A stretch of DNA of 64,000 nucleotides from Nostoc sp. MG11 (GCF_014904695.1 NZ_JACXXN010000024.1:34242-98241), one strand, 5' to 3'. Counted from the stretch's first letter, positions 45,262-55,617 are shown. The notes: generated from the sequence alone by a model not told the origin. Numbers and translations: made by a program.

Positions 45262-45855
45262 CTAATTAACGAAATTGCGCCACATTCCAGTCATCGAATA
45301 GGAATTACTAATTTCAATTGGGCAATATTTTTGAAAGCCATGTCGCTCGTAAAATGAGATATTGCGTGGATTGGAAGAAACAAGGTAACAACCAACTTGA
45401 TTTGTATCAGCGTAATCGAGAACAGGTTTTAACAAACTCTTACCTATTCCTTTTCTCCGTGCGGATGGTTTCAAACCAATAAAAAATACTTCGCAATGTT
45501 TCTGTGTTGGTTCATTTTGACCGACTTTTTCAATTAGCTGTTCAAAGCGTTTACCTGATTCTTTACCAGCTATTTCTGAGATGGCATAAATGATTTTGCC
45601 CACGGTATCTTCAAATTGCTCATTAAAAATTTCGACTTCTGCCGGATACCAAATACAAGCACCTTGTTCATCTGGTGCTATCATGATTTCACCTCGCTGC
45701 ATCGCATCAGTGACAAATATCTCAAAGAAAGCATTTAAAGCACTCACTTGATAGGAATTCTCGCCAAAAACAAAAGAGAAACTAGGGTCATCAAGAAAAG
45801 ATTCGGTCAAAATATTGGCGACTTGTTGAATTTGGACTGAAGGATTTCTCAACAT
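45262..45855 (-). CDS. GNAT-family N-acetyltransferase
   Basis: From ATG 45855 (MLRNPSVQIQQVAN) the product has 197 residues; a TTG eight codons upstream is possible. It shows the GNAT acetyl-CoA motif PSARRKGIGKSLLKPVL and the following SFYERHGFQKY region, with a substrate-binding N-terminal part rich in Phe (SFLDDPSFSFVFGENSYQV). The acceptor is unknown. It lies about 185 bp upstream of the phosphatase gene on the same strand. A typical member of the family. Confidence 0.85.
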   Translation of the reverse strand: MLRNPSVQIQQVANILTESFLDDPSFSFVFGENSYQVSALNAFFEIFVTDAMQRGEIMIAPDEQGACIWYPAEVEIFNEQFEDTVGKIIYAISEIAGKESGKRFEQLIEKVGQNEPTQKHCEVFFIGLKPSARRKGIGKSLLKPVLDYADTNQVGCYLVSSNPRNISFYERHGFQKYCPIEISNSYSMTGMWRNFVN

Positions 45856-46072
45856 GATTAACTGAGTTAAGTAGGTCAAACAATTTTGGATTTTAGATTT
45901 GCAATTTTAGATTAAAATACTTTTTAAGGCTCGGTTTTTCTCCTTTTCCCACTTAATGCAAAACCTAAAATCGAAGCGGGGCGGGGCTTGAACCGAAAAA
46001 TAATCCAAAATCTAAAATTGTCAACGGTCAACTTATACCAATTTAAAAAAAGAATGTGACATATAGACCATG

Positions 46073-46099
46073 TAGAGACGTTGCATTGCAACGTCTCTA
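46073..46099. repeat. Perfect 12-bp hairpin with 3-base loop
   Basis: TAGAGACGTTGC-ATT-GCAACGTCTCTA pairs perfectly. The motif GAGACGTTGCA-TGCAACGTCTC is a familiar dispersed repeat in Nostoc-type genomes. It abuts the MITE-like element. Confidence 0.85.
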
Positions 46100-46306
46100 G
46101 GACTTACGCACTGAAGCCTGAAACCTAGCTCCCCCCTAGCCCACGCCAGTCGCTCCACTTGGGGAGACCCCATCGCATGATTGCGTCTCCCCTTCTCTAC
46201 GAGACGCTACGCGAAGGGAGAAGACCGCGCTGGCTCCTCTTAAAAAGGGGGCTTTAGAAGTTCCCCCCTTTTTAAGGGGGTTGGGGGATCTGAGTGCGTA
46301 AGTCCT
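46099..46306. mobile_element. MITE-like element with 14-bp terminal inverted repeats
   Basis: AGGACTTACGCACT at 46099-46112 is exactly complementary to AGTGCGTAAGTCCT at 46293-46306, giving a 208-bp element. The inside has no gene but contains a C/G-tract palindrome (TTAAAAAGGGGG ... CCCCCCTTTTTAAGGGGG) and a short dispersed repeat at 46192-46216. Similar AGGACTTACGCA ends occur widely in cyanobacterial non-autonomous elements. A clear target-site duplication is not seen; GTCTCT occurs on both sides, one base out of register on the right. Confidence 0.6.
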
Positions 46307-46378
46307 GGTCTCTACCAAAGAATTTGTTGCAATCATTAATTGAATCGGTATTAATTAAACATAAAACATCGTTTTCTC

Positions 46379-47074
46379 TCATAAAATCTTCAATCCGCCG
46401 CACACAACCAAGATTTGGTTGCCATTCTTTTGAAATTCATAAGCTACTTGTTTAATTTCCACTGAATGTCTCTGTTGTTGTAGTTCATCTATAATTGGTT
46501 GCAACCAGGGAGATGGTTCACCAGATATTTTTAATAGTGGAAAAATCCGTACTTCTTTGGCAACTCGACACATTTCTAAAATTGATGAGATATGAAATTC
46601 TTCTGAAAGCTGATCAGAATAAGTAAATAATAAGTGAGAACACAAAGCCAAATCAAACTGATTTGTTTCAAACGGTAAGGCAGGTAACTCATTTGTGAGA
46701 TAACGCCCTTCTGTAATTCCCAAAGGGAAATCTGCCAAAAACTGACGCATCGCCGCCATCCGAATTTCACCCATTTGTTCAGGTGACTGAATATTTTGCC
46801 AAACGTAAAACTCTTGATTAGCTTTGACACCTTGTATTACTGTTTCATAAGTGTCTTGAATTCTCTGGGAAATTTCATCTACTGTGAATTGATAAACTGG
46901 ATCGCAAGAGACAACTTTGTAGCCTTGACGTGTCATTTCTGCGTTGAAACTAGCAGGGCCACCAGCACAATCGAGAATATTTAACTTATATTCATCAAAA
47001 GTTAAGTTAAACATCTTGATGTATTCCTGCATCGAACGTCCCCAAGGAATGACGTTTTCAAGTTTAAAACCCAT
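46379..47074 (-). CDS. Class I SAM-dependent methyltransferase
   Basis: The 231-residue product contains LNILDCAGGPASFNAEMTRQ (motif I, with Gly-rich A-G-G-P), VVSCDPVYQF (motif II acidic residue) and LALCSHLLFTYSDQ (motif IV). SAM is the likely donor; the substrate is unknown. The A-G-G-P variant of the glycine loop is less usual than G-x-G-x-G. The start is ATG at 47074. It lies 13 bp downstream of the Uma2 gene on the same strand. Confidence 0.82.
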   Translation of the reverse strand: MGFKLENVIPWGRSMQEYIKMFNLTFDEYKLNILDCAGGPASFNAEMTRQGYKVVSCDPVYQFTVDEISQRIQDTYETVIQGVKANQEFYVWQNIQSPEQMGEIRMAAMRQFLADFPLGITEGRYLTNELPALPFETNQFDLALCSHLLFTYSDQLSEEFHISSILEMCRVAKEVRIFPLLKISGEPSPWLQPIIDELQQQRHSVEIKQVAYEFQKNGNQILVVCGGLKIL

Positions 47075-47087
47075 TAATAATATGCCT

Positions 47088-47651
47088 CTATAACTTCAAC
47101 CATCCAAATAGTTGTCCTACAGTCAACTGAAGTTCACTAACTAAATCGGGAACTGGGATTATTTCCTCTTCCTCTTGTAAAAGTTCTGGCTGCTGCTTTG
47201 GTGGGTAAACCAAAACTGATCGCTCCTCTGGATCAATTAGCCAACCTAAACGAGTACCATGTTTTAAGCAGTGTAAGATATTTCCGGTTACTTTCATTTG
47301 GCTTTGGTCTGGTGAGAGAATTTCAATTGTCCAGTCTGGATGGGCTTTAAAGACATTTGCTACATCTCCACGTTCATCTATGGGAATTCGCTCCCAAGCA
47401 AACACAGCTATATCTGGTACAATTGAACGCCCGCCAAAAGTACATCGTAATTCTGGAAAAGCAAGGGCAATTTTTTGAGGCTTTACCACAGCATTGATAG
47501 CGCTGACTAGCTCACCTTGAGTGATACTATGTTTTCCTTGAGGCATGGGCTTTTGAATAATTTGACCATTGATGTACTCTGAACTAGGCTTTGTTTCTGG
47601 TAGTTTTAAAAACTCCTCTAAAGTTAAGGGTTTAGTTGGTGACTTTACCAT
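47088..47651 (-). CDS. Uma2/DUF820-family putative nuclease
   Basis: The 187-residue product has the Uma2 pattern: LTLEEFLKLPETKPSSEYIN (the domain start), IVPDIAVFAW (first acid), and WTIEILSPDQSQMKVTGNIL (E-x-L-S-P-D-x-S with the nuclease-like Asp/Glu-x-Lys region). The fold is PD-(D/E)XK-like. These genes are amplified in cyanobacteria; their targets are unknown. The start is ATG at 47651. It stands just before the methyltransferase gene and just after the LivF-type gene on the same strand. Confidence 0.88.
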   Translation of the reverse strand: MVKSPTKPLTLEEFLKLPETKPSSEYINGQIIQKPMPQGKHSITQGELVSAINAVVKPQKIALAFPELRCTFGGRSIVPDIAVFAWERIPIDERGDVANVFKAHPDWTIEILSPDQSQMKVTGNILHCLKHGTRLGWLIDPEERSVLVYPPKQQPELLQEEEEIIPVPDLVSELQLTVGQLFGWLKL

Positions 47652-47684
47652 GTGCTTACACCTCCCAAGTTTTCGTTTAATTAA

Positions 47685-48431
47685 TTACCCCAAATAAGCT
47701 TTTCTAACTCGTTCATCACTCATTAATTCTGACGCTGCACCTGTTAAAGTAATAGAACCAGCATCAAGAACGTAGCCGCGATCGGCAATTTGTAAAGCTA
47801 GGTTGGCGTTTTGTTCAACTAACAAAATAGTAACGCCTGTAGCTCGAAGATTTTGAATAATAGAGAAGATTTCTCGGACGATCGCAGGTGCTAAACCTAG
47901 ACTAGGTTCGTCTAAGAGTAATAGTTTTGGTTTACTCATTACAGCACGAGCGATCGCTAACATTTGTTGCTCACCACCGCTGAGAGTTCCTGCTAGTTGA
48001 TTACGTCTTTGTGCCAATCGCGGAAATAAATCAAACTGGCGTTGAATATCTGCTTTTACTTCTATTTGATTGGTGCGAATATAAGCACCCAATAATAAAT
48101 TATCTAAAACTGTTTGCCGTGCTAATACTCTACGTCCTTCTGGACAATGGGCAATACCAAGTTTGACAACTTCATGAGCTTGGCGATGTGTAATGTTACG
48201 TCCACTATAAATAATTTCACCACTCTTAGGATTCACTATTTTTGATATAGCGCGAAGTGTAGTAGTTTTGCCAGCACCATTAGCACCAATTAGAGTAACT
48301 ACTTCACCTTTTTGAATAGTTAAATTAATATTTTTGAGAGCTTGAATACCGCCATAATTAACATTAAGCTTTTGAACTTCTAATATTGTAAAAGCTTGTC
48401 TATCTTCATATCGACGTTCATCAGGGTTCAT
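47685..48431 (-). CDS. livF: ABC transporter ATPase, LivF-type (branched-chain / neutral amino acids)
   Basis: The 248-residue ATPase shows Walker A GANGAGKTT (49-57), the Q-loop region GIAHCPEGRRVLARQTVLDN, signature LSGGEQQ (150-156) and Walker B LLLLDEPS (170-177), followed by His-loop VEQNAN. The sequence CPEGRRVLARQTVLDNLLLGA is diagnostic of LivF, the shorter of two ATPases in branched-chain amino acid transporters (called NatE in Anabaena). No LivH, LivM or LivG gene is adjacent, so the other subunits must be encoded elsewhere. The start is ATG at 48431. Confidence 0.88.
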   Translation of the reverse strand: MNPDERRYEDRQAFTILEVQKLNVNYGGIQALKNINLTIQKGEVVTLIGANGAGKTTTLRAISKIVNPKSGEIIYSGRNITHRQAHEVVKLGIAHCPEGRRVLARQTVLDNLLLGAYIRTNQIEVKADIQRQFDLFPRLAQRRNQLAGTLSGGEQQMLAIARAVMSKPKLLLLDEPSLGLAPAIVREIFSIIQNLRATGVTILLVEQNANLALQIADRGYVLDAGSITLTGAASELMSDERVRKAYLG

Positions 48432-48526
48432 CAGTCGTTTACATCCAGAAATGGTAAAAGGGATTGGGGGCTGGGGATTGGGAAGACAAGGTAGAAACTC
48501 CTCTTTGTCGCCGTAGTGTATGATTG

Positions 48527-51500
48527 CTAACTAGACGGGGCTGCTTCCTCAACAGGACGGATAATCGCCGGGGCTGGTGTAACTTCTGGTTGAAAGATTG
48601 CCTGCAATGCCTGTTCTAGGGTTTGTGCCATGACAATCCGGTTTTCGTAAGCTACCACTACCCGCACCAGAGTTGGTAAGCTATTTTGTGTCGCTTCTAG
48701 ATAGATTGGCTCAACGTACAGTAGGGATTGCTCAATCGGAATTACTAACAAATTACCTTGAATTGCTCTCGAACCTTGCCGATTCCACAAAGAAATTTGC
48801 TGAGAAATTACTGGGTCTTGATTAATCCGCGCCTCGATTTGTTCTGTCCCGTAGACTAAACGTTCTTTGGGAAAGACATACAAAAGCAATTTACCGTAGT
48901 TTTCCCCATCCGATCGCGCTGCTAACCAAGCAATCAAATTAGTCCGCTGTCTAGGAGTGTAGGGCAGAAGCAAGATAAATTCTTCTCTACGAGAGGCTGC
49001 GCCAACAAAGGGTACGGTGGGTAGATTGGTAATTAAATAATACGGTTCTACTGGACGGGCTTCGCTGCCGTAAATTTCGTTAGGAATTTGCCACTGGTCT
49101 TCTCTGTTGTAAAATACTTGGGGATCGGTCATGTGGTACGTCAACAACCGCTCAGATTGAATTTTGAAGAAATCCACTGGATAGCGGATATGGCTGCGGA
49201 GGCTGACTGGCATTGCATTGAGCGGTTTGAATAGGTTGGGGAATATCGCTGACCAAGTAGCAATTATCGGATCGCTGGTATCGGCAATATAAAAGTTAAC
49301 AGTGCCATGATAGGCATCAATCACTACTTTGACCGAGTTACGAATGTAACTGATACCATCTTTATCTATATCTGAGTAAGGATAGCGATCGCTTGTCGTG
49401 TAGGCATCAATCATCCAATAAAGATAACTTTGATTGGTTGGGAAATCTTGATTATTCTTCTCAAGATTGGCATCAGCAGCGACTAAATAGGGGTCACTAT
49501 CAAATTTTAAAAAAGGTGCGATCGCTCGAATTCTTTGGTTAATATTTCGCCGAAATAATACCTTCGTCTCAGGCAAAAAGTCCCGTGTCAATACCATTTG
49601 CCAGTCCTTCAAATACATGGCAAATAGCCACCGTCGCCACGCCGAACCGATTTTAATACCACCTTGCCCATCGTATTTGTTGTAAATATTCTCACTGCCA
49701 CTCGGATAGTCTAGCTCTCTAACTCTTGTGCCAGTCATGACATAAGTATTAGTAATCTCACCGTAATAAATTCGGGGTTGCCCAATCGGAACACTGTCAC
49801 GAATACCCTCGCTGGAAGTACTGAGGGCATTACTATCACCGCTAATATCTTTAACAAAATATTCTGGTAGCCCACCCGGCCCAACTGTATTAACCGGGCT
49901 AAGAGTAAATCCAAAACCATGAGTATAAATTAGATTGCGGTTAACCCATGTCTGGGCCTGTTGCGGGACGGCATTGTAATCTAATTCTCGTGCCGAAATT
50001 AGCACCTGACGCCGTTCTGTTGCTTCAACTAGTTCCTGCTCAAGTACTGATGGCTTTTGAGGGGCAGCTGGTCGGCGTGTAGTTACATTTGTTTGTAGGG
50101 TGTACCGATCAATATCAGCGTCAGGAAACCGATAGTAGGGACGAATTTGTTGCAGTTGGCGGTTGGTTTCTAATAGTGGTCGCTCATCCCAAAGGCGAAT
50201 ATTGCGAATCGTTAGGGCATTAGCTTTAATATCAGCTTCAGTCAGTTCTCCTTGCGGGTTGAAGGTTCTAGCATCGATCGCCTCAAGGTCAAATGCCTGC
50301 CGAGTCAAGGCGATAGTACGCTGAATATAGGGTTGCTCACGTTGCAATTCATTAGGCTCGACAACTAAATACTGCACAGCACTAGGCAGGATAAAACCGC
50401 CCACTACAACCATTGCTAGATAAATCCCCAAGCCGGAAAAAACCAATGGGCGATATTTGGATTTTGGTCGCCAGAAAAACGTTTGCCAAAGTAGATAAAT
50501 TGCGATCGCCACTGCCAAGACAAACAAAACAGTGTAGGCTGGCAACTGGGCTGTAACATCGGTATAGCTAGCGCCATAACTCACCCCACGGCTGGAATAT
50601 ACAAGTTCATAACGACTTAGCCAATAACTCAAGGCAACCACCAGCATTAACAAGCCACCCATACCATATAAGTGACGCTGCTGCTGTGGTGAAAAACCGG
50701 GAAAAATTCCCTGACTCAGACTATCTGCTGACAAGAGATAAGTGAGGGTAACGGCGACGAAGCCATATAAAAATAATCCCATCAGCCAGAATTCCAGCAG
50801 TTCACCGACAGGCAGAGAAAATATATAGAAGCTGATATCTCGATTAAATAAAGGCTCAGTGCCATTGAAAGCAGTCGGGTGGAAGTATTGCAGGACTTTT
50901 GCCCAATGTTGGGACAGCATCCACCCTAAGCCAATACTGAAGATGATTGCGATCGCCCAGAACAACAATCGGGGATAAATTAAAATAGCGATCACTACTC
51001 CCGCAACTAAGCCAAGATACCAAACTTGGGATAGAATTTGCCTTACCAGTTGCCAGATTATCTCTGGCCGGAATAAGACGGGTACTGGTAAATTAGCCCT
51101 GTTAATGGGAGAATGCCAGTATGAAAGAGCTATTTGACCATAGTGAGCTAGCATTAACCCTAGCAAAAAGCTTAATACCAAGGCTAGAGGCAACAGCCAG
51201 CGTAATCTTAATGGTTTAAAGCTTCGTGTATCAGGCGTCCGAATTTGATCACGTCTTGGATACTGAGGACTGAGAAAGTTTTTTAGCTCACTACTGAATT
51301 TTGCTTCTTCGCGCCTAACTTGCTCAATCTTCAAAGACTGGGGATACTTCAGCCGTTGTGCGATGACAAAGTTTCCCAATAAATAGGTAGCACTGACGCC
51401 AGCTACGAATACCCATAAAGCACCCCTAGTTACTAGCCTCAGCAGAAATACTTGGAGGTAGCCGACTTCCTGAAACCAAAAAATCTCCGCTCCTATGCGG

Positions 51501-51571
51501 GAACCCAGAGTCAAGAGTAGCCAAAGTCCCAGGAATACTATTAGTAGTCTAAAGCACCATTTCCAAAACAT
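48527..51571 (-). CDS. UPF0182-family large membrane protein
   Basis: The 1014-residue product begins with about seven membrane helices (residues about 5-400, such as [15 protein letters not shown] and [20 protein letters not shown]), followed by a large soluble part with the family core [40 protein letters not shown] and [13 protein letters not shown]0182 proteins are widespread in cyanobacteria and actinobacteria; the function is unknown. The C-terminal soluble part contains an in-frame short dispersed repeat at 48981-49005. The start is ATG at 51571. It is divergent from the cyclic-nucleotide-binding gene. Confidence 0.92.
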   Translation of the reverse strand: MFWKWCFRLLIVFLGLWLLLTLGSRIGAEIFWFQEVGYLQVFLLRLVTRGALWVFVAGVSATYLLGNFVIAQRLKYPQSLKIEQVRREEAKFSSELKNFLSPQYPRRDQIRTPDTRSFKPLRLRWLLPLALVLSFLLGLMLAHYGQIALSYWHSPINRANLPVPVLFRPEIIWQLVRQILSQVWYLGLVAGVVIAILIYPRLLFWAIAIIFSIGLGWMLSQHWAKVLQYFHPTAFNGTEPLFNRDISFYIFSLPVGELLEFWLMGLFLYGFVAVTLTYLLSADSLSQGIFPGFSPQQQRHLYGMGGLLMLVVALSYWLSRYELVYSSRGVSYGASYTDVTAQLPAYTVLFVLAVAIAIYLLWQTFFWRPKSKYRPLVFSGLGIYLAMVVVGGFILPSAVQYLVVEPNELQREQPYIQRTIALTRQAFDLEAIDARTFNPQGELTEADIKANALTIRNIRLWDERPLLETNRQLQQIRPYYRFPDADIDRYTLQTNVTTRRPAAPQKPSVLEQELVEATERRQVLISARELDYNAVPQQAQTWVNRNLIYTHGFGFTLSPVNTVGPGGLPEYFVKDISGDSNALSTSSEGIRDSVPIGQPRIYYGEITNTYVMTGTRVRELDYPSGSENIYNKYDGQGGIKIGSAWRRWLFAMYLKDWQMVLTRDFLPETKVLFRRNINQRIRAIAPFLKFDSDPYLVAADANLEKNNQDFPTNQSYLYWMIDAYTTSDRYPYSDIDKDGISYIRNSVKVVIDAYHGTVNFYIADTSDPIIATWSAIFPNLFKPLNAMPVSLRSHIRYPVDFFKIQSERLLTYHMTDPQVFYNREDQWQIPNEIYGSEARPVEPYYLITNLPTVPFVGAASRREEFILLLPYTPRQRTNLIAWLAARSDGENYGKLLLYVFPKERLVYGTEQIEARINQDPVISQQISLWNRQGSRAIQGNLLVIPIEQSLLYVEPIYLEATQNSLPTLVRVVVAYENRIVMAQTLEQALQAIFQPEVTPAPAIIRPVEEAAPSS
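48981..49005. repeat. Short dispersed repeat inside the UPF0182 gene
   Basis: These 25 bases are identical to 22630-22654 (intergenic) and near identical to 46192-46216. They encode the residues VGAASRREE on the minus strand at about residue 855-864, in a surface-like loop. The reading frame continues normally. Confidence 0.8.
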
Positions 51572-51730
51572 TCTTTGACCCCTAACTTCATACTCTTGTC
51601 GGTTAAAACTGACTCTCCCACTCCCTTAAACCTGGAGTATTCTTGGCGACTAGCGATAAACATCGGATAATATGGCTAATCGCGCCCTAACTTCAGTTTT
51701 GAGACTTTCAGTATTGTTTAATTTGTAATT

Positions 51731-52153
51731 ATGCTAACCAGTGTTGACCGTTTACTATTCGTCCGGCGAGTTCCGATATTTAAGGAATTGCGGGATGATT
51801 TTATTGTGCGGCTCACCTCAGTGATGAACGAGCTGTCATTTCCAGCTAATTACACCATTTTTCGACAGGGAGAAGAAGGGCGATCGCTCTATATTATTGT
51901 GTCAGGTCGAGTTAAAGTTCACATTGGGGATAAATCACTGGCAGAGGTAGAGCAAGGAAAATACTTTGGTGAGATGGCTGTATTTGATACTCAACCTCGT
52001 TCCGCTACCGCCACGACTTTGGAACCTTGTGAATGTCTAGAACTGACGCAAGAGCAACTTTATGATGCCATTGAAGAAACTCCCGAAATTGCTGTGAATA
52101 TTATTCGTGAGTTATCCCGTCTGATTCGTAAGCTGAATGACGACATGAATTAA
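51731..52153 (+). CDS. Cyclic-nucleotide-binding domain protein
   Basis: The 140-residue protein is a single cNMP-binding (CAP-like beta-barrel) domain: FRQGEEGRSLYIIVSGRVKV and the phosphate-binding cassette YFGEMAVFDTQPRSATATT. Glu and Arg in F-G-E-M-A ... R-S-A-T contact cyclic nucleotide phosphate. There is no DNA-binding HTH, so it is a sensor or regulatory module acting on another protein. The start is ATG at 51731. It is divergent from UPF0182, sharing the 160-bp intergenic region, and its partner is unknown. Confidence 0.92.
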   Translation: MLTSVDRLLFVRRVPIFKELRDDFIVRLTSVMNELSFPANYTIFRQGEEGRSLYIIVSGRVKVHIGDKSLAEVEQGKYFGEMAVFDTQPRSATATTLEPCECLELTQEQLYDAIEETPEIAVNIIRELSRLIRKLNDDMN

Positions 52154-52197
52154 CAGTTAGTGTCCTCAAATCCAATCCCCAGTCCCCAATCTCCCAC

Positions 52198-52974
52198 TCA
52201 CCTCACCAACTGCGCGGCGGAATTAAAAAATTGACGACACAGCCCTTTAGTAATTAAAAGTGTTGTCAGCAAGTTAGCGAAAGCAACCATGAATATAATC
52301 AAAATTTCGTAAGATACAGCATCCAAGGGTTTGACTCCAGCCAACAGCTGTCCGGTGGTAATTCCTGGTAATGCGACCATACCTATGAGTATCATTTGAT
52401 TGAGAGTGGGAATCAATCCGGCTCTAATTGCTTCTTTGCGGTACTGGCTAACTGCTTGCTGAGGTGTTGCGCCTAAGCTTAAATGGGTTTCTATTTCTAC
52501 TGTAAAGGCGTTAATAGTGCTGACAAGACGTTCCCCAGCGATCGCAGCTGCGTTCATAGCATTACCTAAGATTATCCCTGCTAGGGGAATCACATATTGT
52601 GGTTCATACCATCTGTCTGGTTGAATGATCAAGAAGTTGGTGTAAAGCAGCGTCAAAGCGGTACTGACTAGAATTGCACCCCATACTAAAGGCAACACAT
52701 GAGGAATTTTTTGGCTGATCCGATTTCGTGCGACAATCGCCGTAATCGTCAGCATTACTACTAAAATTGCCAAAACTGCCCAAGCATTGTCCAAAGCAAA
52801 AATGAAATCTAAAATGTATCCCAATACAAGTAGTTGTAGGATAGTTCTGCCAGTAGCGAGGGCTAAGTTCAACTCTAGTCCAATTTTTTCCCACGCAGAT
52901 AAACCAATGGCGATCGCCATCAATCCTACAGCAATAGCCAAATCTACTACATCCAGCTTGATTAGATCCTGCAT
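52198..52974 (-). CDS. fetB: FetB/UPF0014-type ABC transporter permease
   Basis: The 258-residue protein has about seven membrane helices and the UPF0014 core: LGLELNLALATGRTILQLLV (about 29-48), LAGIILGNAMNAAAIAGERL, and LIPTLNQMILIGMVALPGITTGQLLAG. In E. coli FetB pairs with the ATPase FetA and supports iron export under peroxide stress. No FetA gene is adjacent. The start is ATG at 52974. The gene name follows the family; function in this organism is not shown. Confidence 0.85.
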   Translation of the reverse strand: MQDLIKLDVVDLAIAVGLMAIAIGLSAWEKIGLELNLALATGRTILQLLVLGYILDFIFALDNAWAVLAILVVMLTITAIVARNRISQKIPHVLPLVWGAILVSTALTLLYTNFLIIQPDRWYEPQYVIPLAGIILGNAMNAAAIAGERLVSTINAFTVEIETHLSLGATPQQAVSQYRKEAIRAGLIPTLNQMILIGMVALPGITTGQLLAGVKPLDAVSYEILIIFMVAFANLLTTLLITKGLCRQFFNSAAQLVR

Positions 52975-53237
52975 GGGTTCTTTATCTCCTGGTATTTTTT
53001 TCTTAAAACAACCTAAACATCTGGAACTTTGATTTGAGGTGTTAGATCTTGGTTGATATATATCACCTTTTTTGCCAGTAAATGGTAGCCTTACAGTTAT
53101 AAAATCTCAGCAAAACCCTTTATTGATGCGTATCCTGGGCGACGGTCTTTTAGTAGCTTTCTTTGATTAATAATATCAATCAGCAACAATTGACTGTCGA
53201 AGTGCATCCTTTGTATCTTCCGATAAAATGAGAACTC

Positions 53238-54386
53238 ATGATCCAAAGCGTAAATCCCATCCCTGCCTTTGATATCAAGCAACAATACACCACCATCGAA
53301 GCAGAAGTCAGTGCAGCTGTCTTAGAGGTTCTGGCTTCTGGCCGTTATATCGGCGGCCCCCTAGTCGAAGGCTTTGAGCAACAGTTTGCCGCTTATCATG
53401 GTGTAACTGAATGTGTGGCTTGTAACTCTGGGACTGATGCACTCTACTTAGCACTACGAGTCTTGGAAATTGGTGCAGGCGATGAAGTAATTACAACGCC
53501 TTTCACTTTTATTGCTACATCTGAAGTGATCAGCGCCGTGGGTGCAAAGCCAGTTTTCGTTGATATTGACGCTACTACGTTTAATTTAGATTTAGAGCAA
53601 ATAGCAGCGGCGATTACACCTAAAACCAAAGCAATTATCCCAGTACATTTGTTTGGACAGCCTGTGGATATGACAGCGCTAATGGCGATCGCTCAGTCTC
53701 ACAATTTGTCAGTCATTGAAGATTGCGCTCAGTCTACCGGAGCAATTTGGGGCGAGCAAAAAGTCGGTAGTATTGGACATATTGGTTGCTTTAGTTTTTA
53801 CCCCACTAAAAATCTTGGTGGTTGCGGTGATGGCGGAGCAATCACGACTAACGACCCAGCGATCGCTACTAAGCTGCGGATACTACGGGATCATGGTAGT
53901 AAAGTTAAATATATCCACGAGGAAGTAGGTGTAAATAGCCGCTTGGATGCTCTCCAAGCGGCTATTTTGCAGATTAAGCTACGTTATTTAGATATATGGA
54001 ATGAACGACGGCGAGCGATCGCTGCTTATTACCACCAATTTCTCAATCAAGTTCCCGGTATCATCACCCCTCAAGAATTAGCTGGCGGTGTTGGGGTATG
54101 GAATCAATACACCATTCGGATATCAGGCGAGGGGCGGAATGGTTCAAGCGCCAAATATCGGGATTGGGTGCGTAATCAATTGCAAGAGCAGGGCGTAAGT
54201 TCAATGGTTTATTACCCCCACCCTTTACACTTGCAGCCAGTTTATCAAAGTTTGGGCTATCAACCAGGTGAATTACCAGTAGCAGAGCAAGCGTGCCATG
54301 AGGTCATGTCTTTGCCCATGTTCCCAGAACTAACAGATCAACAGCAAGACCAGGTGATTTATGCGTTGAAGGATTGTTTGGGGTAA
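53238..54386 (+). CDS. DegT/DnrJ/EryC1-type PLP aminotransferase
   Basis: The 382-residue fold-type I aminotransferase has CNSGTDALYLALRVLEIGAG (PLP phosphate-cup region), PVHLFGQPVDMTALMAIAQS with the downstream Asp of IEDCAQSTGAIW binding the ring N, and the PLP-linking Lys in FYPTKNLGGCGDGG (about residue 190). It swaps an amino group onto a keto-sugar nucleotide; it could serve surface polysaccharide or nucleotide-sugar pathways. The start is ATG at 53238. No other sugar genes adjoin it. Confidence 0.92.
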   Translation: MIQSVNPIPAFDIKQQYTTIEAEVSAAVLEVLASGRYIGGPLVEGFEQQFAAYHGVTECVACNSGTDALYLALRVLEIGAGDEVITTPFTFIATSEVISAVGAKPVFVDIDATTFNLDLEQIAAAITPKTKAIIPVHLFGQPVDMTALMAIAQSHNLSVIEDCAQSTGAIWGEQKVGSIGHIGCFSFYPTKNLGGCGDGGAITTNDPAIATKLRILRDHGSKVKYIHEEVGVNSRLDALQAAILQIKLRYLDIWNERRRAIAAYYHQFLNQVPGIITPQELAGGVGVWNQYTIRISGEGRNGSSAKYRDWVRNQLQEQGVSSMVYYPHPLHLQPVYQSLGYQPGELPVAEQACHEVMSLPMFPELTDQQQDQVIYALKDCLG

Positions 54387-54467
54387 GAGGGAATGGGGAA
54401 AAGGGAAAAGGGAAAGAATTATTCTCTTGCTCCCCTACTCCCTCTGCCCCCTGCCCCTCTGCCTCTT

Positions 54468-55214
54468 TTAGGCGATCGCGCGGCTGCTAGCAGTCTCTAA
54501 GGCTTCTACTAAGCCACGTACAGCTGCAATCATTGCCACTTCGCTATTGAGTTGGTTGATGGCAGAACCAACACCAACACCAGCAGCACCAGAGGCGATC
54601 GCTAGCGATGCTGTGACGTTAGAAATGCCTGAAGCACACAATACTGGTACTGACACTGCACGGGATATTTCATAAGCTGCTGCCAAGGTGGGGGCAGCTT
54701 TTTCGATTAATCCCAAAGTACCGGGGTGAGATGGGTTGCTGCTGGTTCCGCCTTCGGTTTGGATAATATCTGCTCCAGCTTTTACTAGTTCCTCGGCTAG
54801 CTGTACTTGTTTGTCTAGTTCCAGGATGTGGGGAACGGTGACAGATAGGGTGATTTCTGGAAGCAGAGCACGAGTTTGGCGAGTTAGCGCTAATACTTCC
54901 TCTGCCTCAAAGCGGCGTCCTTGAGCATAGAAAGTATCGAAATTCCCAATTTCGAGCAAATCAGCGCCAGCGGCTACAGCTTGGACAAATTTTTCTGGTT
55001 CTACTGCTGATACACAAATTGGTAAATTTATCAAGTTCTTAGCTAGTTGAACTAAGGCAGGATCGGCGGCAATATCGACAAAAGTAGCACCGCCAAGTTC
55101 AGCAGCTTTGATAATAGCAGCGACGCGATCGCCATCAAAGTTATTCAAACCGCTGATCACTTTTAGAACGCGGCGGCTAGTAAATGCACGTTGGAGAGTA
55201 GGATGCATTGTCAT
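54468..55214 (-). CDS. ycf23: Ycf23 / DUF561 protein
   Basis: The 248-residue TIM-barrel-like product contains LKVISGLNNFDGDRVAAIIK, VDIAADPALVQLAKNLINLP and SVPVLCASGISNVTASLAIA with GAAGVGVGSAIN. It matches Ycf23 (DUF561), a protein of unknown function encoded in many red-algal plastids and in cyanobacteria. The start is ATG at 55214. It is convergent with the DegT gene; between them lies a C-rich tract. Confidence 0.9.
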   Translation of the reverse strand: MTMHPTLQRAFTSRRVLKVISGLNNFDGDRVAAIIKAAELGGATFVDIAADPALVQLAKNLINLPICVSAVEPEKFVQAVAAGADLLEIGNFDTFYAQGRRFEAEEVLALTRQTRALLPEITLSVTVPHILELDKQVQLAEELVKAGADIIQTEGGTSSNPSHPGTLGLIEKAAPTLAAAYEISRAVSVPVLCASGISNVTASLAIASGAAGVGVGSAINQLNSEVAMIAAVRGLVEALETASSRAIA

Positions 55215-55617
55215 GGTTCGTCTTTTGAAGCTACGAAAGTAAGGACTATTTTACCGTCCCTCTGTTGATGCAGAGCCTAAATAATTACGGCAATTGCCAA
55301 ATATTGATAGTTTATCGTGCTTTCGGATTTGCGATCGCTATTGGGAATTCACTGTCTCAATTCAGCTAGATTCTACATTCCGCACCCGGAATATTCATCC
55401 GACTTCAAGCGGAATACGAGCAATTAATATGAGCCTGAATTGCTATATGTAAATATGAAAATGCTGAAGATATGATTGTTAAAGCATTGAAACTGCTGAG
55501 TAAGATCAGCGATTTATAACAAGTGATTTTTTTAAAAGCCTAATTTTATTCATCTTTATTTTCAAACATCAAATTTTCTTACTTTTAATAGTCATACTTA
55601 TTGAGCTAACCTTTCAA
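55215..55617. other. Intergenic region, no gene called
   Basis: The stretch is AT-rich with one HIP1 octamer near 55332. A short open tail ending near 55519 (KALKLLSKISDL) is too short and lacks a start. Presumably includes the ycf23 promoter. Confidence 0.4.

Larger units (their letters stand above)
45880..46378. other. Repeat-rich intergenic region
   Basis: There is no gene. The region holds the hairpin at 46073-46099 and the element at 46099-46306 (both listed). A 66-codon minus-strand frame (46136-46336) arises from repeat sequence and is not called. Confidence 0.6.

Noticed and set aside
46136..46336. 66-codon minus-strand frame
   Set aside because: Lies almost wholly within the MITE-like element and is composed of repeat sequence.
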